Assembly: GCA_038202885.1 (NCBI GenBank)
Contig: JBBREP010000001.1
Span: forward strand, 1 to 64,000
Origin: JBBREP01 sp038202885
Lineage (GTDB): Bacteria; Actinomycetota; Acidimicrobiia; IMCC26256; PALSA-610
Direction: 5' to 3'
Length of the DNA: 64,000 nucleotides
Shown: positions 25,670 through 34,306 of the stretch, one piece after another
Numbering within the stretch: the stretch's first letter is position 1
Layout of the letters: each line of letters starts with the position of its first letter
Position numbers and translations under genes: made by a program
The notes under the pieces: model-generated
What the model saw: the letters and a program-made list of their open reading frames with translations, nothing else
Told to the model about the DNA's origin: nothing
The model's database searches: none

Positions 25670-26599
25670 TCAGTGCGCCCCGAGCGAGTCGATGTATCGC
25701 TCGGCTTCGAGTGCCGCCATGCAGCCCGAGCCGGCCGCGGTGATCGCCTGGCGGTACACGTGGTCCTGCACGTCGCCAGCGGCGAACACCCCGGGGACAT
25801 TCGTGCGGGTCGAGCCGGGCTCGGTGAGGATGTAGCCGGCATCGTCGAGCGTGAGCTTGCCTTCGAACAACGCGGTGTTCGGGATGTGGCCGATGGCCAT
25901 GAACACCGCCGAGACGGGGATCTCGCGTTCCATGCCGGTTTCGGTGTCGCGCAGGCGAGTGCCCGTCACCTTGCCGTCACCAATGATGTCGATGACCTCG
26001 CTGTTCCACGCAAACTCGATCTTGGGGTTTGCAAAGGCGCGGTCTTGCATGATCTTGGATGCGCGCAGTTCCTTGCGGCGATGCACCACGGTGACCTTGG
26101 AGGCGAAGCGGGTGAGGAAGTTCGCTTCTTCGATGGCGGAGTCGCCACCACCGACAACCGCGATCGGAACGTCGCGAAAGAAGAAGCCGTCGCAGGTCGC
26201 GCAGGTCGAGACCCCGTGTCCGAGGAGCTGCGATTCGCTCGGCAGCCCGAGCATCTGTGCGCGCGCCCCTGTCGAGATGATCATCGACCGACCGCTGTAG
26301 GTGTCCGGGCCAACGCTCACCGTGAATGGGGACTCGAGGCGGACGGCGTCGGCGTCGGCGGTGATGAACTCGGCGCCAAACCGCTCCGCCTGGGCGCGGA
26401 AGTGCGTCATCAGCTCGGGCCCCATGATGCCATCAGGGAATCCGGGATAGTTCTCGACCTCGGTGGTCAGCATGAGTTGCCCGCCCGCACCGATGCCTTC
26501 GATCACGACCGGGTGCAAGTTGGCCCGCGCGGTGTAGATCGCGGCAGTGAGACCGGCAGGTCCCGAACCGACGATCACGACGTCGCGCGCGTCGCTCAC
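25670..26599 (-). CDS. trxB: Thioredoxin-disulfide reductase
   Basis: 309 aa from GTG 26599. The FAD-binding GSGPAGLTAAIYTARA, the redox-active CATC (GVSTCATCDGFFF), the NADPH-binding VVGGGDSAIEEANFL and the FAD motif GVFAAGDVQDHVYRQAITAAGSG are all present. It uses NADPH to reduce thioredoxin. It is immediately upstream of trxA and downstream of the SigM-like sigma/anti-sigma pair, the order found in mycobacteria, where the locus responds to redox and envelope stress. Confidence 0.97.
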   Translation of the reverse strand: MSDARDVVIVGSGPAGLTAAIYTARANLHPVVIEGIGAGGQLMLTTEVENYPGFPDGIMGPELMTHFRAQAERFGAEFITADADAVRLESPFTVSVGPDTYSGRSMIISTGARAQMLGLPSESQLLGHGVSTCATCDGFFFRDVPIAVVGGGDSAIEEANFLTRFASKVTVVHRRKELRASKIMQDRAFANPKIEFAWNSEVIDIIGDGKVTGTRLRDTETGMEREIPVSAVFMAIGHIPNTALFEGKLTLDDAGYILTEPGSTRTNVPGVFAAGDVQDHVYRQAITAAGSGCMAALEAERYIDSLGAH

Positions 26600-26657
26600 C
26601 GCTGGCCCCGTCCGCGCGCTGGCCTTCGGGTGACGGGGTACCGATCGCTACTGCAGT

Positions 26658-26957
26658 TCATGTCTGGGCCTTTCGCTTCGCCCACACGAACGCTCCAGCA
26701 CCCAAACAGATTCCCCCGAGGACCATCCATGCCATCCAGGTGTTGTCATTCGGGTCCGGCAGGGTGTTGAACGCGGCCACCAGGGCCCGGAAGGCCACGA
26801 TCACGACGATCACGACGGCGGTCAGGACAAAGAACGACCCGAGCAGGCCGTAGACGACGATCCGTGTGATGCGGTGAGCGGGATCCACGGTGCGTTCGCG
26901 TACGTTCGCGACGGTCCGTTCGATGAGGTCGGCCGTTTCCGATGCCCAATCCGCCAT
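26658..26957 (-). CDS. Small two-helix membrane protein
   Basis: 99 aa from ATG 26957. A cytoplasmic-like amphipathic N-terminus (MADWASETADLIERTVANVRE) is followed by two hydrophobic helices (VVYGLLGSFFVLTAVVIVVIVAF and MAWMVLGGICLGAGAFVWA) and a short basic tail. I do not recognise a named family; similar small proteins occur in the trxB-sigM interval of related actinobacteria by my recollection. It is co-directional with trxB. An AGTAGGCGCA word lies just upstream of its start. Confidence 0.7.
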   Translation of the reverse strand: MADWASETADLIERTVANVRERTVDPAHRITRIVVYGLLGSFFVLTAVVIVVIVAFRALVAAFNTLPDPNDNTWMAWMVLGGICLGAGAFVWAKRKAQT

Positions 26958-26982
26958 GGTGTTTCGGTCCTCCACGCAGCAA

Positions 26983-26992
26983 AGTAGGCGCA
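26983..26992. repeat. Copy of the dispersed AGTAGGCGCA word
   Basis: An exact 10-mer, in the gap upstream of the 26658-26957 gene. The same word recurs at 40681-40690, 56828-56837 and 56852-56861, and with one mismatch at 44491-44500, each time outside coding sequence. Function unknown. Confidence 0.5.
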
Positions 26993-27043
26993 GCGTACCC
27001 CCGAGTTTGTGGCCAACGCCTTGCCGGGTGGGGCGCGGCGTGC

Positions 27044-27880
27044 TCAGCTGCCGGTGTAGAAGACGGCAATCGTGCAATTGGAAGGGCGGAAGCCCCACAG
27101 CACGACGGCGCCGTTGAGAGCACCGCGAGCGATCGTGATCGTTTCGCCGTGCCAGCGCGCCGTTGCGACGATCCGCAACCCGGTCGATCCCGAGGCCTCA
27201 GGCAGGTCGGCCAGGCAGCGCTGCGGGTTGGCGGCCTCGGTCAGGTTGAACCGGTCGGACAAGGGACTCGGTTTTTTGCCGTCGACTGAGCGCTGCGTAC
27301 TCGGCTGGCCCGACGCGGTCGTTGTGACGCTGTAGCTCTGTTCGGCGTTCGTGGTCGCCGGCGCAGGCGCAGGCGCGTGCGCGATCCCGAGCCGCTGCGC
27401 GATGTCGCGGCCGTCGGCCACATCGCCGAGGTCGCGCGGGGCAACGGTCGTGGTCGTGGCAGTGGCGGCGGCCGACGGGCCGGCCGCCGTCGACTTGGCG
27501 GAATCGTGGCGTCGGAGCGACGTGGCGGCAATCGCGACCAGTGCCACAGCTGCTGCTGCCGCCACAACGGCGAGCACGGGCCGTAACCGTGTGGCCGAGC
27601 GGGGCCGGGCGAATCGTGCGACGGTGGCGCCGACGATCCGGCGCCGGTCGAGTTCGTCCAACGCATCGGTGTCGTCGGTGGTCCCAACCGCGGCACGGGC
27701 GCCGTCGAGTTGTCGGCGGCGTGGGCCGTAGGCCGCGAGGGCGTCGCGCGCGTCGGCGATCGGCACGCCGAGGTCCTCGCACGCAGCGTCGAGTTCACCG
27801 TCGAGGTCGGCCGAGCACAGCTCGTCGAGTAATTCGGGCGACAGGATCGGGGTGGGCGGGCGCGGGTCGTCGTTACTCAT
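27044..27880 (-). CDS. Putative anti-sigma factor (single-pass membrane)
   Basis: 278 aa from ATG 27880, which overlaps the sigma-factor stop (ATGA). A cytoplasmic acidic N-terminal part (LSPELLDELCSADLDGELDAACEDLG) precedes a basic stretch, one TM helix (LAVVAAAAAVALVAIAATSL) and a Thr/Ala-rich extracytoplasmic C-terminal domain. No zinc-binding HxxxCxxC is seen. By position and topology it is likely the antagonist of the ECF sigma factor encoded just before it, as in the mycobacterial sigM operon. Confidence 0.75.
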   Translation of the reverse strand: MSNDDPRPPTPILSPELLDELCSADLDGELDAACEDLGVPIADARDALAAYGPRRRQLDGARAAVGTTDDTDALDELDRRRIVGATVARFARPRSATRLRPVLAVVAAAAAVALVAIAATSLRRHDSAKSTAAGPSAAATATTTTVAPRDLGDVADGRDIAQRLGIAHAPAPAPATTNAEQSYSVTTTASGQPSTQRSVDGKKPSPLSDRFNLTEAANPQRCLADLPEASGSTGLRIVATARWHGETITIARGALNGAVVLWGFRPSNCTIAVFYTGS

Positions 27881-28479
27881 GATGTACCGGTAGGGCGATC
27901 GGACCCCTCGGTTTGGTTCCCGAGTGTGTCGGCAAGCTTGGAACGCCCGCGAGCGATACGCGACCGAACCGTTCCGATGGGGATATCGAGCACGCGGGCG
28001 ATCTCGGCGTAGTCGAGCCCGACCAGATCGCGCAGCGCTACTGCAGCGCGGTAGTCGGGCGCCAGTTCGAGCAGTGCGGCATCGAGCACGAGACGATCGG
28101 TGACCGAGGTGGCCAGATCCGCCGCGCCGGCGACCGCAGCCGGCACCGCGTCGACCGCGTCGACCGGTTCGGGACGCCGCCGCAGTCGGCGCGCCTCGTC
28201 GAGGGCCGCGTTGGTGGCGACGCGGTACATCCAGGTCGTGAACTGCGCCCGACCGTCGTAGCGTCCGATGCCGCGGGTAATGGCCAGCAGCGCTTCCTGT
28301 GCCGCGTCGCGCGCGTCCTCGCGGTTGACGAGCACGCGCCGACACACCGCGTACACCCGGTCGGCGTGACGGTCGAGCAACACCTCGAGGGCTCGGCGAT
28401 CACCGTGCGCTGCCGCGCGCGCCAAGTCGCCGTCGCTCCGCCCACCAGATCGCGCCACCCCCACAGCGTCGCGCGGCAA
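27877..28479 (-). CDS. ECF RNA polymerase sigma factor (SigM-like)
   Basis: Up to 200 aa; the 28479 start is a TTG, and GTG codons at 28464 and 28458 are plausible alternatives. Region 2 reads DAAQEALLAITRGIGRYDGRAQFTTWMYRVATNAALDEARR. Region 4 reads LAPDYRAAVALRDLVGLDYAEIARVLDIPIGTVRSRIARGRSKL with a clear helix-turn-helix. It is followed, with ATGA overlap, by a membrane anti-sigma candidate, and precedes trxBA, matching the sigM locus of mycobacteria. Confidence 0.9.
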   Translation of the reverse strand: MPRDAVGVARSGGRSDGDLARAAAHGDRRALEVLLDRHADRVYAVCRRVLVNREDARDAAQEALLAITRGIGRYDGRAQFTTWMYRVATNAALDEARRLRRRPEPVDAVDAVPAAVAGAADLATSVTDRLVLDAALLELAPDYRAAVALRDLVGLDYAEIARVLDIPIGTVRSRIARGRSKLADTLGNQTEGSDRPTGTS

Positions 28480-29316
28480 CTACTGCTTCTCGTACCAGAC
28501 GAGGCCAATGACGCCAGGGCCGGTGTGCACGCCGACCACGGGGCCGATGAGGCCGACAAGTAGCTCCTCGCGCGGGGCGAGCGGTTCGACCATGGCGCAG
28601 AATTCGTCGAGATCGGTGGCCTGTGCGTGCAGCACGCACAGGTCCTCGACCGGCGACTCCTTCGCCTTGTCGATGAGGAACCGCAGCGCTTTCGAACGGG
28701 TCCGCACCTTGCCGGCCGCCTCAACAACGCCGTTGTGCATCGTCATGATCGGCTTGATCGACAGCACCGAACCGAGGAAGGCCTGCGCGCCGCCGATGCG
28801 GCCGCCCCGTCGGAGGTACTCGAGCGTGTCGACGGTGAACAGCACGCGGGTGCGGCTGCGCCGAGCTTCGGTTTCGGCGACGATGGCCTGAAGGTCGGCG
28901 CCGTCACGCGCCATCTTGGCCGCGTGGAGCACCTGCAATCCGATGCCCATCGACGCGCTCTCGGAGTCGATGACGACGATCGGACAGGCACCATCCATCC
29001 GGTCGGCAGCAATCTGTGCCGACTGCATCGTGGCCGACATCTTCGACGAGATGTTGATGCACACAATGCCGTCGGCACCCGTGTCGGCCAGCGACTGGAA
29101 CGTTTCTTGGAACGCACCCACCGACGGCGCCGAGGTCTCGGGAAGCGCCGTTGCCGCACGCAGGCGGGGCCAGAACTGCTCGGTCGTGAGCTCCTTGCGG
29201 TCGAGGAGTTCCTCGTCACCGAAGCGCACGGTGAGCGGGACGACGTCGATGCCGAATTCGTCGCACAGCGGTTGCGGAAGATCGCAAGCACTGTCGGTCA
29301 CGATTCGAATTGCCAT
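28480..29316 (-). CDS. DegV family fatty-acid-binding protein
   Basis: 278 aa from ATG 29316, with GGAG about seven bases upstream. The N-terminus AIRIVTDSACDLP and the conserved TSAPSVGAFQETFQ and INISSKMSATMQSAQIA match DegV. Family members bind long-chain fatty acids, often as the FakB component of fatty-acid kinase. It lies between murJ and the sigma factor, where mycobacteria have no such gene. No FakA kinase is in the window. Confidence 0.92.
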   Translation of the reverse strand: MAIRIVTDSACDLPQPLCDEFGIDVVPLTVRFGDEELLDRKELTTEQFWPRLRAATALPETSAPSVGAFQETFQSLADTGADGIVCINISSKMSATMQSAQIAADRMDGACPIVVIDSESASMGIGLQVLHAAKMARDGADLQAIVAETEARRSRTRVLFTVDTLEYLRRGGRIGGAQAFLGSVLSIKPIMTMHNGVVEAAGKVRTRSKALRFLIDKAKESPVEDLCVLHAQATDLDEFCAMVEPLAPREELLVGLIGPVVGVHTGPGVIGLVWYEKQ

Positions 29317-29422
29317 GCGTGCACTCCACCCTTCGTCGGCCGGCCCGTCGCTGTGCAGGTCCGCGCGGAACCTGCCCATCCGAGGCGTTGACGCTCGTTG
29401 GACATCGAGCGTCGACGCATCG

Positions 29423-31033
29423 TTACACGCGCGGAGCCCCAGATTTGCGCATCAACGAGGTGAGGCCCCCAAGTTCGGGGGTCCGCAGCCCCCACAGCAC
29501 GAATGTGTACACCACACCCGCGATCGCGATCGCGAGCACAGTGGGCGCGATCGCACCACCGGCGACGCGGCCGATGGCCAGTGCGGCGAGTGTTGCCAGT
29601 GTGGCTGCGGCGATGGTGCGCGCGGTCAGCGAGCCGACAGGGGCAAGGGGGAAGCCGCCCAGTCGGCGATAGAGCAAGATCATGGCGATCAGTGCGGCGA
29701 GCGCATACGCGAGCGCGAACGCCAGCGCCAGTCCGCGCACGCCGAAGTGGGGGTAGAGCACGAGCGCGAGGATGACGTTGGCGCCGTTTTCGACGCAGTT
29801 GACGATGAACGGCGTTCGGGCGTCCGACATCGAATAGAACGCGCGCAGCGTATAGAGATACGCCGAGAACGCCACGAGGCCGACGGCGAATCCCGACACA
29901 GCGCGCGCGGTGTCGGAAATCGCGGCCGAGCTGAAGGTGCCGTGGTGCAGCACCGGATCGATGATGGGCCGAGCGAGCGCGATGAGGAGCGCCGCGGCAG
30001 GCACAGTCGCAAGCAGGAGATAGCGCAGCCCGAGCGTGTACTCGCGCCGCAACGTGGGCAGATCACGCTCGCGAGCCGCCGTCGCGAGTTGCGGTGCGAT
30101 CGCCGTCATGATCGACACCGCAATGAGTCCGTGCGGCAGTTGGAAGAATGTGTAGGCGTACGTGTATTCGGCGAACACGCCGTTGCGGTTGCGGCTCAAC
30201 GCAACGACGAATGCAAACGCGAGTTGGTTTGCGACGACGTAGCCGACCGTCCAACCCGACATGCGGGCGATGCGCGTCACCGCTCGATGCCGCCACGCGA
30301 ACGTGATTCTCGTGTGCACGCCCGCGTGGTGCAACGCGGGAATGAGCACCGCGGCCATCGCGACAATTCCCGCCGTCGTGCCCACGCCAAGCGCGAACAC
30401 CACACTGTGATTGTGGGCCGCGTGGTCGAGGCAGGCGTCGAAGGCGTCGCTGCGCTTCGTGCGACACGATGGCAGCGATGGGCGCACCGCGAGCAACACG
30501 ATCACGACGACGACGTTGTTCAAGACGGGAGCGAACGCTGCCGCGGTGAAGCGTCGACGAGCATTGAGCGCGGCCGTTGCGAGCGCGGTGTACGCGTAGA
30601 AGATCATCTGCGGCAAGAACAACGCCACGAGCAGCGTGCCGACCGATTCCGCTTGGGCGCGCTGCGCCGGCGGAACGCGGCTTGACAGCGCCGCGGTGAT
30701 CGCAGGCGCCAACAGCATCGCGATGCCGGTGAGCAACAGCACCGCGGTGAGCGCGACCGTGAAGATCGCGTTCGTCGCGGAGTCGTCGTGCTCGGCGTGG
30801 GCATCGACGAACACCGGCACGAGCGCCGCGGTCAGCACGCCCCCAAGGAGCAGTTCGTACACGATGTTGGGTGTGGAGTTCGCGACGTTGTAGGTGTCGG
30901 CGAGGCCCGCCGCGCCCAGCACCGACGCGGTGATCGCGACGCGCACAACGCCGGTGATACGCGACGCCATGGTGCCCGCGCCCACAATGGCCGAACGGCG
31001 CGCGAGCCGTTGTGTTGCGTCGATGTCGCTCAC
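29423..31033 (-). CDS. murJ: Lipid II flippase MurJ (MviN family)
   Basis: 536 aa from GTG 31033, which overlaps the upstream DUF6049 stop (GTGA). About 14 hydrophobic helices are spread along the protein. The N-terminal RSAIVGAGTMASRITGVVRVA and NSTPNIVYELLLGGVLTAALVPVFV match the MurJ/MviN consensus. It flips lipid-linked peptidoglycan precursor across the membrane. It lacks the long C-terminal kinase-like extension of mycobacterial Rv3910. Position next to DUF6049 is conserved. Confidence 0.93.
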   Translation of the reverse strand: MSDIDATQRLARRSAIVGAGTMASRITGVVRVAITASVLGAAGLADTYNVANSTPNIVYELLLGGVLTAALVPVFVDAHAEHDDSATNAIFTVALTAVLLLTGIAMLLAPAITAALSSRVPPAQRAQAESVGTLLVALFLPQMIFYAYTALATAALNARRRFTAAAFAPVLNNVVVVIVLLAVRPSLPSCRTKRSDAFDACLDHAAHNHSVVFALGVGTTAGIVAMAAVLIPALHHAGVHTRITFAWRHRAVTRIARMSGWTVGYVVANQLAFAFVVALSRNRNGVFAEYTYAYTFFQLPHGLIAVSIMTAIAPQLATAARERDLPTLRREYTLGLRYLLLATVPAAALLIALARPIIDPVLHHGTFSSAAISDTARAVSGFAVGLVAFSAYLYTLRAFYSMSDARTPFIVNCVENGANVILALVLYPHFGVRGLALAFALAYALAALIAMILLYRRLGGFPLAPVGSLTARTIAAATLATLAALAIGRVAGGAIAPTVLAIAIAGVVYTFVLWGLRTPELGGLTSLMRKSGAPRV

Positions 31034-33156
31034 TCGGCGGCCCTGCGGCGCCGGAACACGTGATGGGCCCACCACAGCGCGAGAAACGCGAGCGCGCCAT
31101 AGGTGAGCCACGTACCGAACGAGCCGAAGACCCTGGAGTTGACCGTGACGCGCGCGGGCTGACCGATCGGAAGCCCGCCCTTGATCGACGTCATCAACAC
31201 CGACACCACAAAGCGGCCCGACGTTTTTACGTGCACGGCGAGACTCGCGGTGTGATTGCCCGTCGCGGGCAACGTGACGTCTTCGCTGCGGTGCACCTGA
31301 TCGAGTTTGTTGCTGAGAAGCCGCACGCGGATGCGCACGGCATGGCCGGTGTCGTTCGTGAACGTGATGGGGATGCTCGTATTCGCGGCCGTGACCGTGA
31401 CGCTGCGCGCCGACGCGTGAATACCGGCGCTGAAATCGGTGACCATCGTGTCGATGACGCCGAGGCGCCGCAACACGTCGCTGGGATCGGCGAGGGCCGA
31501 CATCGATACGAGCAGCGACCGCTGCGATGCTGCGAGCTGTTCGTCGGGCGGACCGACGAGAAGACTCTCATAGCCCAGGAGCGAGCGAGCCGTTGCCTGA
31601 AGTGCTGCGGTCGGCACCGCGAACGGGCGCGGCGTGCGGCGTGCGAACTGGCGAACGAGGGGCCCTCCGCTGCCGTCGTTGCCGCGGGTGACCTCGGCGA
31701 AACTGTCGGAGAGCGTCGTGGCGTGCAGCAGCGGGTCGTCGTGCAGCGCCCGAGCGAAGGCAACGATCATCGCCCGGTCTGGCTCCCACTCCGACGCCGA
31801 CGCGAGCACGACACCGGTGCGGCGCTGCGGTTGGTCGTATGCGAGCAACGCCGTCGCGGCGATGAAGCGTTGCATGCGCAACGGTGCGGCGTCGCGTCCG
31901 CGTAGCAACCCCGAGAGAAACGAGTCGTCGGTGAGCACGCTGATCGGTGAACCAGCGACGGTGACCCGTTGATGTTCGAGGGCGGCGTCAACTGGTTCGA
32001 GTTCAGTGTCGCGCAGCCCGAGTTGTTCGACGCCGAGGCCCCGGAGCTGCTGCATGGTTGCGGCGTCGGAGTGATCGAGCCACGCAGTCGAGCGTTCGGG
32101 GAACACGCCGACCGCGTTGTGCACCGCAGCTGATTCGAGCGCGAACGCGTCGTGCACACTGTTGGGGAAACCCGCGTCGTTCACTGCTTTGACGTCGAGT
32201 GGTACCCACGGCGACAGCACGAACTGTGGGTCGACGCGTCGCACGGCACCCTGAAAATTGGAGAAGGCCCGTGCGGTTCCCGGGTCGTGTTGTGCGGTCG
32301 CGCGCCAGGCCGTAAGTGTTTCACCCGACGCCGCGACGGTGATCGGCATTGAGCCGGCCGCGTCAAGGGCTGCGGCAACTCGGGCGAGTCGCCCATGTTC
32401 GGCGAAAGCGTTGCGCGTCCGGTCGGTCAACGCGCCGTCGACGCCGAGGGGCGACGTCGCGACCTGCCACACCCAAGTGACGTTGACTCCGACAGGTTGC
32501 GCACCTGAGACCGCGACGACCCAGGTGACGAACGAGTCGACCATCGGACAATTGATGCACTGCACGAGCGGTGCGGCGTTGGCGAGCGGGCGACAGGTGG
32601 CACAGCGCACGAGGTGAACGTCGAGTGCGTAGACGCCGGCTTGGATGAGCTTCAAGGTGCGTGCGAGCGGTCGCTCGCCCCGCTGTTGCAGCGGAAACGA
32701 GATCCGCAGGCTGCCGTCGGAGTCGGTGGGAATCTGCGTGAGATCGGCGGTGACGGGAGTGTCGTCGAGATGCCGTGGGAGCTCGTCGTTCGTGATGGCG
32801 TCGTCGAACGCCAGGCTGCTGGGTGTTGCCTCGTGGAGCGCGACTTGTACGGCCGCGCGGCTCGGCGCGTTCGCCACGTGCACCCGCAACACGAGCGCGG
32901 GCGCGCCGAGTTGGAGCAACGGTTGCTGGCGTACGAGCGCGATCGACGGCGCACCCGGCTTCGCGGTCGACGACGCCGTCCCGGGGGCCGCGGTGGCACT
33001 TGTTGTCGTGGTCGGGGTCGAGGCCGCGGATTCGGCGGCCGCGCCAGCGTCGGGCGCGACCACGCCCATGGCGACACTCGCGGCGAGCAACAGCGCGACG
33101 CAGAGCAACGCAGTGGCTGAGCAGCACGCGCGCCACTGGGTTCGAGGAGGGGTCAC
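31030..33156 (-). CDS. DUF6049 secreted/membrane-anchored protein
   Basis: 708 aa from GTG 33156. It has an N-terminal signal peptide (ALLCVALLLAASVAMGVVAP), a Ser/Thr/Ala-rich spacer, a large extracytoplasmic region and one C-terminal TM helix (WLTYGALAFLALWWAHHVF) ending in RRRR. This matches the Rv3909-type protein encoded upstream of murJ in actinobacteria. Role unproven; neighbouring murJ and a peptidoglycan-linked operon point to envelope assembly. It is divergent from the HDAC-like gene with about 49 bp between. Confidence 0.83.
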   Translation of the reverse strand: MTPPRTQWRACCSATALLCVALLLAASVAMGVVAPDAGAAAESAASTPTTTTSATAAPGTASSTAKPGAPSIALVRQQPLLQLGAPALVLRVHVANAPSRAAVQVALHEATPSSLAFDDAITNDELPRHLDDTPVTADLTQIPTDSDGSLRISFPLQQRGERPLARTLKLIQAGVYALDVHLVRCATCRPLANAAPLVQCINCPMVDSFVTWVVAVSGAQPVGVNVTWVWQVATSPLGVDGALTDRTRNAFAEHGRLARVAAALDAAGSMPITVAASGETLTAWRATAQHDPGTARAFSNFQGAVRRVDPQFVLSPWVPLDVKAVNDAGFPNSVHDAFALESAAVHNAVGVFPERSTAWLDHSDAATMQQLRGLGVEQLGLRDTELEPVDAALEHQRVTVAGSPISVLTDDSFLSGLLRGRDAAPLRMQRFIAATALLAYDQPQRRTGVVLASASEWEPDRAMIVAFARALHDDPLLHATTLSDSFAEVTRGNDGSGGPLVRQFARRTPRPFAVPTAALQATARSLLGYESLLVGPPDEQLAASQRSLLVSMSALADPSDVLRRLGVIDTMVTDFSAGIHASARSVTVTAANTSIPITFTNDTGHAVRIRVRLLSNKLDQVHRSEDVTLPATGNHTASLAVHVKTSGRFVVSVLMTSIKGGLPIGQPARVTVNSRVFGSFGTWLTYGALAFLALWWAHHVFRRRRAAE

Positions 33157-33205
33157 CGCCGTGTCAGCGTAGGCGCCGCCTCCGGAGGAGGATTACCGTT
33201 GCGGT

Positions 33206-34210
33206 GTGCTCCTCCTCGGTATCGATGATCGCTTCCATGAGCACGACACCGGAGCCGGTCACCCGGAGCAGTCGGCACGCTTGCACGCAGTCACCGCCGG
33301 CCTCGAGCACGCCGACGCGCTGCGAGACCCGCTCGCCCGGATCGGACTGCGCACCGCATCACGCGCCGAATTGGAACGGGTACACACGCCCGGGTATCTC
33401 GATGAGCTCGAGCGGCGCTGCCGAGCCGGCGGCGGGCACCTCGATGGCGACACGGTGGCGTCGCAAGGTTCCTGGGACGCGGCCACGCTCGCCGCCGGCG
33501 CGGGGATCGCTGCGGTCGAGGCCTTGCAGGCCGGTCTGGGCGACGCCGCATTTCTGGCCGTGCGCCCGCCCGGGCACCATGCGGTGCCCGCGAACGCGAT
33601 GGGATTTTGTTTGCTCAACAATGTCGCCGTCACCGCCGCGGCGCTCGTTGCGGCTGGCCAACGGGTACTGGTGCTCGACTGGGATGCGCACCACGGCAAC
33701 GGCACCCAGGACATCTTCTATGCGTCGTCGGAAGTGCTCTACGTGTCGCTGCACGAATGGCCGCTCTACCCGGGTACGGGTCGGGCGACCGAGATCGGCA
33801 CCGGCGCGGGGACGGGAACGACCGTGAATGTGCCGCTTCCGGCCGGGGCGACCGGCGACGTGTACTTGGAGGCCCTCGACACGCTGGTCGTGCCCGTCGT
33901 GGAGCGCTTCGCTCCCGACTGGGTGCTGGTGTCGGCCGGCTACGACGCGCACCGCGCCGACCCGCTCACCGGCCTCGATCTCTCCTCGGGCGACTTTGCC
34001 GACCTGACCGCCCGGGCCGCGAAGCTGGCGCCGGCTCCCGGACGGGTTGTCGTCTTCCTCGAGGGCGGCTACGACCTCGATGCGCTGCGGGCCGGGGTCG
34101 AGGCCACGAGTTCGACGCTCGAGGGCCATCCGAGCCGGCCCGAAGCGGCCACCTCAGGCGGCCCCGGCCACCAGGCCATCGCGACCGCCCGCGAGGTCCA
34201 CGGCGTCTGA
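33206..34210 (+). CDS. Histone-deacetylase-superfamily deacylase (AcuC/class II-like)
   Basis: 334 aa from GTG 33206. Zinc-site motifs of the arginase/deacetylase fold are intact: RPPGHHA, VLDWDAHHGNGTQDIFY (D and H ligands), SAGYDAHRADPL (second D ligand) and FLEGGYD. The substrate could be an acetylated protein lysine, a polyamine or another acylated amine; sequence alone does not decide. It is a lone gene inserted between DUF6049 and pilT, outside the mycobacterial gene order. Confidence 0.93.
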   Translation: MLLLGIDDRFHEHDTGAGHPEQSARLHAVTAGLEHADALRDPLARIGLRTASRAELERVHTPGYLDELERRCRAGGGHLDGDTVASQGSWDAATLAAGAGIAAVEALQAGLGDAAFLAVRPPGHHAVPANAMGFCLLNNVAVTAAALVAAGQRVLVLDWDAHHGNGTQDIFYASSEVLYVSLHEWPLYPGTGRATEIGTGAGTGTTVNVPLPAGATGDVYLEALDTLVVPVVERFAPDWVLVSAGYDAHRADPLTGLDLSSGDFADLTARAAKLAPAPGRVVVFLEGGYDLDALRAGVEATSSTLEGHPSRPEAATSGGPGHQAIATAREVHGV

Positions 34211-34219
34211 CGCCACGCA

Positions 34220-34259
34220 CACCGGGCCGCAGGCGCCTACATCACCGGGCCGCAGGCGC
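34220..34259. repeat. Two-copy direct repeat in the HDAC-pilT gap
   Basis: The 17-mer CACCGGGCCGCAGGCGC occurs at 34220-34236 and 34243-34259, period 23 bp. The first copy is followed by CTAC, giving GGCGCCTAC, the reverse complement of the GTAGGCGCC word seen at 33169. It lies 10 to 50 bp after the HDAC-like stop. It might be a terminator or protein-binding element; no function is shown. Confidence 0.6.
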
Positions 34260-34306
34260 TGTAGTGCGGGCGCCGATCTGCCGAGAATGTCGTAGCGGAG
34301 GTGATC

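Noticed and set aside
34220..34259. CRISPR-like repeat unit
   Set aside because: Only two copies with a 6-bp spacer and no cas genes in the window.
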